NCBI RefSeq assembly: GCF_014200175.1
Contig: NZ_JACHBD010000005.1
Span: forward strand, 186,001 to 250,000
Origin: Rhizobium lentis
GTDB taxonomy: Bacteria; Pseudomonadota; Alphaproteobacteria; Rhizobiales; Rhizobiaceae
Reading direction: 5' to 3'
Length of the DNA stretch: 64,000 nt
Positions 61,668 through 64,000 of the stretch are shown here, piece by piece. The notes beneath the pieces were generated by a model. The model did no database searches and was not told the DNA's origin. It worked only from the letters and a program-made list of their open reading frames with translations. A program made the position numbers and the translations under genes. Position 1 is the first letter of the stretch; the number at the start of each line of letters is the position of its first letter.

Positions 61668-63278
61668 TCACGATTGCAGCACGGTATCGCCCCAGTTCGA
61701 AATGGCCCAGCGCGGATTGTTCGCCACGTTGAGGACGGTGTCGCGGGCGACGGTGATGAAGCCCCATTCCGCAACGTTGATCAGCGGCAGATCGGCGACG
61801 ACGAGCTGCTGGAACTTGCGGTAGAGATCGGTGCGCGTCGCCGTGTCGACGGTTTCGGAGGCCTGCTTGATGATCCTGTCGAGCTCGGGATTGGCATAAC
61901 CGCCCTGGTTGGAGAAGGGAACGCCATCAGGGGTACCGGACTGAACGAGAATGGTGGTGGAGATCGCCGGATCGCCGCGGAACACCGGCGGGGCGACGGC
62001 GAGGTCGAAATCGTGGTCGGTATAAACAGCCTTCTGGTGCGCGGCCGCATCGGCATTGATAATTTCGGCATCGATGCCGATCGCGGCAAGCGCCTGGCGA
62101 AGGTAATCGCCGAACTGGCGGGTCTCGTTAAAATAGGGCGCGGGGCGGAGCTTCAGCTTGAAGCGGCTGCCGTCCGCCCCCTTGGCATAACCCGCCTTGT
62201 CGAGAATATCGTTGGCGGCCGCCGGATTGAAGTCATAGGTCGTGACATCGGACGTATAGAATTCCGGCGCATTCTTCGGCACCGGACCTGTGGCGGCGGC
62301 GGCATAACCGAGAAAGATCGTGTCGACCACGAATTTCTTGTCGATGGCGTGCGCGATCGCCTGGCGGACCCTGAGGTCGGCGAGCTCCTTGCGGCGGTGA
62401 TTGATCTCGACGACGAGCTGGTAGGTCAAGGCCTCGTAGCCTTTCGAGATCACCTTGATGCCGTCGACCTTGGAGATGCGATCGAGATCGGCCAGCGGCA
62501 CGGCCGAGAAGGCGGCCAGCTGGATTTCGCCGGCTTCGAGCGCCGCACCCGCCGACGCGCGGTCGGGCAGCACGCGGAAAACGATCTCATCGAGTTTCGG
62601 CTGGTCCTTGTCCCAATAATTCTCATTGCGCGTCAGCCGGTAGTATTCGCCGGGTCTGTGTTCGGCAAACTTGAACGGCCCGGTGCCGACGAGCTTGTTA
62701 TTACCAGGATTGGCGGCGATATCGCTGCCGTCGAAGATGTGTTTGGCGACGACGCTGGTGACGACGGGCAGGGCATTGCGGATGAGCTGGAACGGTGTCG
62801 GCTTGGAGAAGCGGAAGATGGCGGTGTAGTCGTCGGGCGTATCGACGGCTTCGAGATTGGCGAAGACCAGGCGCCCGAGATTCTGCAGCGGCTTCCAGAT
62901 GTTGAGGGCGGAGAAGGCGACATCGACCGAAGTAAACGGCTTGCCATCATGCCAGGTGACGCCGTCGCGCAGCTTGAAGGTGACGGAAAGGCCGTCGGCC
63001 GAGCCTTCCCAGGAGGTGGCAAGGCGCGGCGCAAGCCCGTCCTTGCCGTCGAACGAGGCTTCGGCCAGTGGTTCGATCACCTTGCTAGCGATGAAAAAGA
63101 CACCGTTCGAAGCGACGATGGCAGGGTTGAGGTTCTTGGGCTCGGAATCGGCCGCAACAACCAGTCTCCCGCCGCCAGGCGCGGTCTGGGCGAGCGTCTG
63201 GCGGGCGAGCGCCGTCGAGGCAAGCAGCAGAGCAGTGCCCTTCATCAGCGTGCGCCGCGAGATAGATGACACTATCAT
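61668..63278 (-). CDS. Peptide-type ABC transporter, family 5 binding protein
   Basis: A 536-residue SBP_bac_5 receptor. An Arg-pair signal (SSISRRTLMKGTALLLASTA) suggests Tat export, with a cut near TLAQTA. The mature protein has DSEPKNLNPAIVASN and later GVTWHDGKPFTSVDVAFSAL, the hallmark of peptide/nickel receptors, then LVGTGPFKFAEHRPG. ATG at 63278 follows AGGAGGGGTC; an upstream in-frame extension lacks a signal pattern. First gene of the operon that ends with the class V aminotransferase. Confidence 0.88.
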   Translation of the reverse strand: MIVSSISRRTLMKGTALLLASTALARQTLAQTAPGGGRLVVAADSEPKNLNPAIVASNGVFFIASKVIEPLAEASFDGKDGLAPRLATSWEGSADGLSVTFKLRDGVTWHDGKPFTSVDVAFSALNIWKPLQNLGRLVFANLEAVDTPDDYTAIFRFSKPTPFQLIRNALPVVTSVVAKHIFDGSDIAANPGNNKLVGTGPFKFAEHRPGEYYRLTRNENYWDKDQPKLDEIVFRVLPDRASAGAALEAGEIQLAAFSAVPLADLDRISKVDGIKVISKGYEALTYQLVVEINHRRKELADLRVRQAIAHAIDKKFVVDTIFLGYAAAATGPVPKNAPEFYTSDVTTYDFNPAAANDILDKAGYAKGADGSRFKLKLRPAPYFNETRQFGDYLRQALAAIGIDAEIINADAAAHQKAVYTDHDFDLAVAPPVFRGDPAISTTILVQSGTPDGVPFSNQGGYANPELDRIIKQASETVDTATRTDLYRKFQQLVVADLPLINVAEWGFITVARDTVLNVANNPRWAISNWGDTVLQS

Positions 63279-63438
63279 GACCCCTCCTGATCGATCGAAA
63301 CCAGCTACCATATTCGGCCCGAAATACCGGTTGGCATAGAGATTAAATTCGAATGATCGGGCTCCGCGAGACATTTTTTGTCACCCAGCCATTATATCCT
63401 CTGCCTTACTCGCGCGGGAGGGCCGAAGCCGGCAACCT

Positions 63439-64000
63439 TCAGGCATTCGTCAGCTGAAACGCGTCGCTTTCTCCTGCCACCAGTTCGAGTGGCCAGATTC
63501 TGTTGCCACCGGCATCGGAATAGAGGGCTCGATAGGCCGGCATGCGAGCGAGCAGCATTTGGCCGAGCGCAACGCCGAGATCGTAGAGCGACATCCGGAA
63601 GCAGCTGAGCGAGGGCTGCAGAAACCGCGCGCGCGGGGCATCGCGGAAGCCGATCACCGCAAGATCGCGGCCGGGCAGGACGCCCGATTCCATCAGGCGG
63701 CGGTATAAGCCGATCGCCATCAGCTCGTAGATCAGGATCACTGCGGTCGGCCGGTCCTCAAGCAGCAGCAGCTCACGGGCCGCCTGGTAGCCGCCCTGTT
63801 CGCTCGATTTGACGCGGATGACGAGCGACGGGTCGAAGGGAAGACCATACTGTTCGAGCGCACGGCGATAGCTCTCGACAAAGACGTAGCCGAGGTTGAC
63901 CTCGCTCGACGGCGCCGTAATCGCGATCCGGCGGTGGCCGCGCGCGACCAGCCGTTCGACGGCGCGCTCGGCGACGCCTTCGAAGTCGAGGTCGATCCAG
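63439..64000 (-). CDS. LacI family regulator, C-terminal part
   Basis: The last 187 or so codons of a LacI-type regulator; the frame stays open to the window edge and the DNA-binding N-terminus lies outside. Visible elements are VERLVARGHRRIAITAPSSE, then PTAVILIYELMAIGLYR and DLAVIGFRDAPRARFLQPSL, the periplasmic-binding-protein-like effector domain. It ends 160 bp upstream of the peptide-type receptor gene on the same strand and is the likely regulator of that operon. Confidence 0.83.
   Translation of the reverse strand, partial: WIDLDFEGVAERAVERLVARGHRRIAITAPSSEVNLGYVFVESYRRALEQYGLPFDPSLVIRVKSSEQGGYQAARELLLLEDRPTAVILIYELMAIGLYRRLMESGVLPGRDLAVIGFRDAPRARFLQPSLSCFRMSLYDLGVALGQMLLARMPAYRALYSDAGGNRIWPLELVAGESDAFQLTNA

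Noticed and set aside
1..64000. CRISPR arrays, tRNA or rRNA genes, replication or conjugation genes
   Set aside because: None seen on either strand.

Overview
The window looks like part of a Rhizobium genome, closest in feel to the R. leguminosarum/R. etli group. The evidence is high GC throughout, dense operons with ATGA/TGATG overlaps, many ABC uptake systems, rhizobial family proteins (an RHE_PE00001-type remnant, an XRE regulator resembling PraR, bhbA), and a near-complete match in memory to the biuret hydrolase described from R. leguminosarum bv. viciae 3841. No rRNA, tRNA, CRISPR or replication genes were seen, so plasmid and chromosome cannot be told apart, although the content is accessory in style.

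Left end (1-7.2 kb): the tail of an M81/MlrC-type metallopeptidase is followed by a D-threonine-aldolase-type PLP enzyme, then a TetR regulator with a cupin and a small membrane protein. From about 3.5 to 7.1 kb the DNA is scarred. It holds a decayed fragment of the aldolase gene, an intact SDR beside a truncated AraC regulator, a frameshifted RHE_PE00001-type remnant, a scrap of an XRE/ImmA-type protein, and an internally deleted ISL3-family insertion sequence that keeps both inverted repeats.

Centre of interest (7.2-24.7 kb): two neighbouring operons on the minus strand converge on allophanate. The first encodes a BMP-type ABC importer, a biuret hydrolase (biuH), a second cysteine hydrolase and a cupin, with a divergent GntR regulator. 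The second is preceded by a recognisable guanidine-I (ykkC) riboswitch with a terminator. It encodes a NitT/TauT-type ABC importer, the two DUF1989 carboxyguanidine deiminase subunits, a guanidine/urea carboxylase and allophanate hydrolase. Together they would import guanidine, biuret and perhaps other ureides, turn them into allophanate, and release ammonia.

Middle (25-38 kb): an XRE regulator and an Fsr-like MFS exporter, a methionine importer (metQNI), methylmalonyl-CoA mutase (bhbA), an unrecognised protein, an FAH-family enzyme facing two Gfo/Idh/MocA dehydrogenases across AT-rich tandem repeats, a GNAT enzyme and a VOC remnant.

Right half (38-64 kb): three solute ABC operons. The first (AraC, binding protein, two permeases, ATPase) ends in a Gfo/Idh-aldo/keto reductase fusion. 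The second (binding protein, two permeases, ATPase, glycerophosphodiesterase, LacI, inositol-monophosphatase-like enzyme) may handle glycerophospho-polyols. The third is a peptide-type importer with a class V aminotransferase and a LacI regulator cut by the window edge. Between them lie a HupE/UreJ protein, a 2-hydroxyacid dehydrogenase, a Tim44-like protein and a YbaK-type deacylase.
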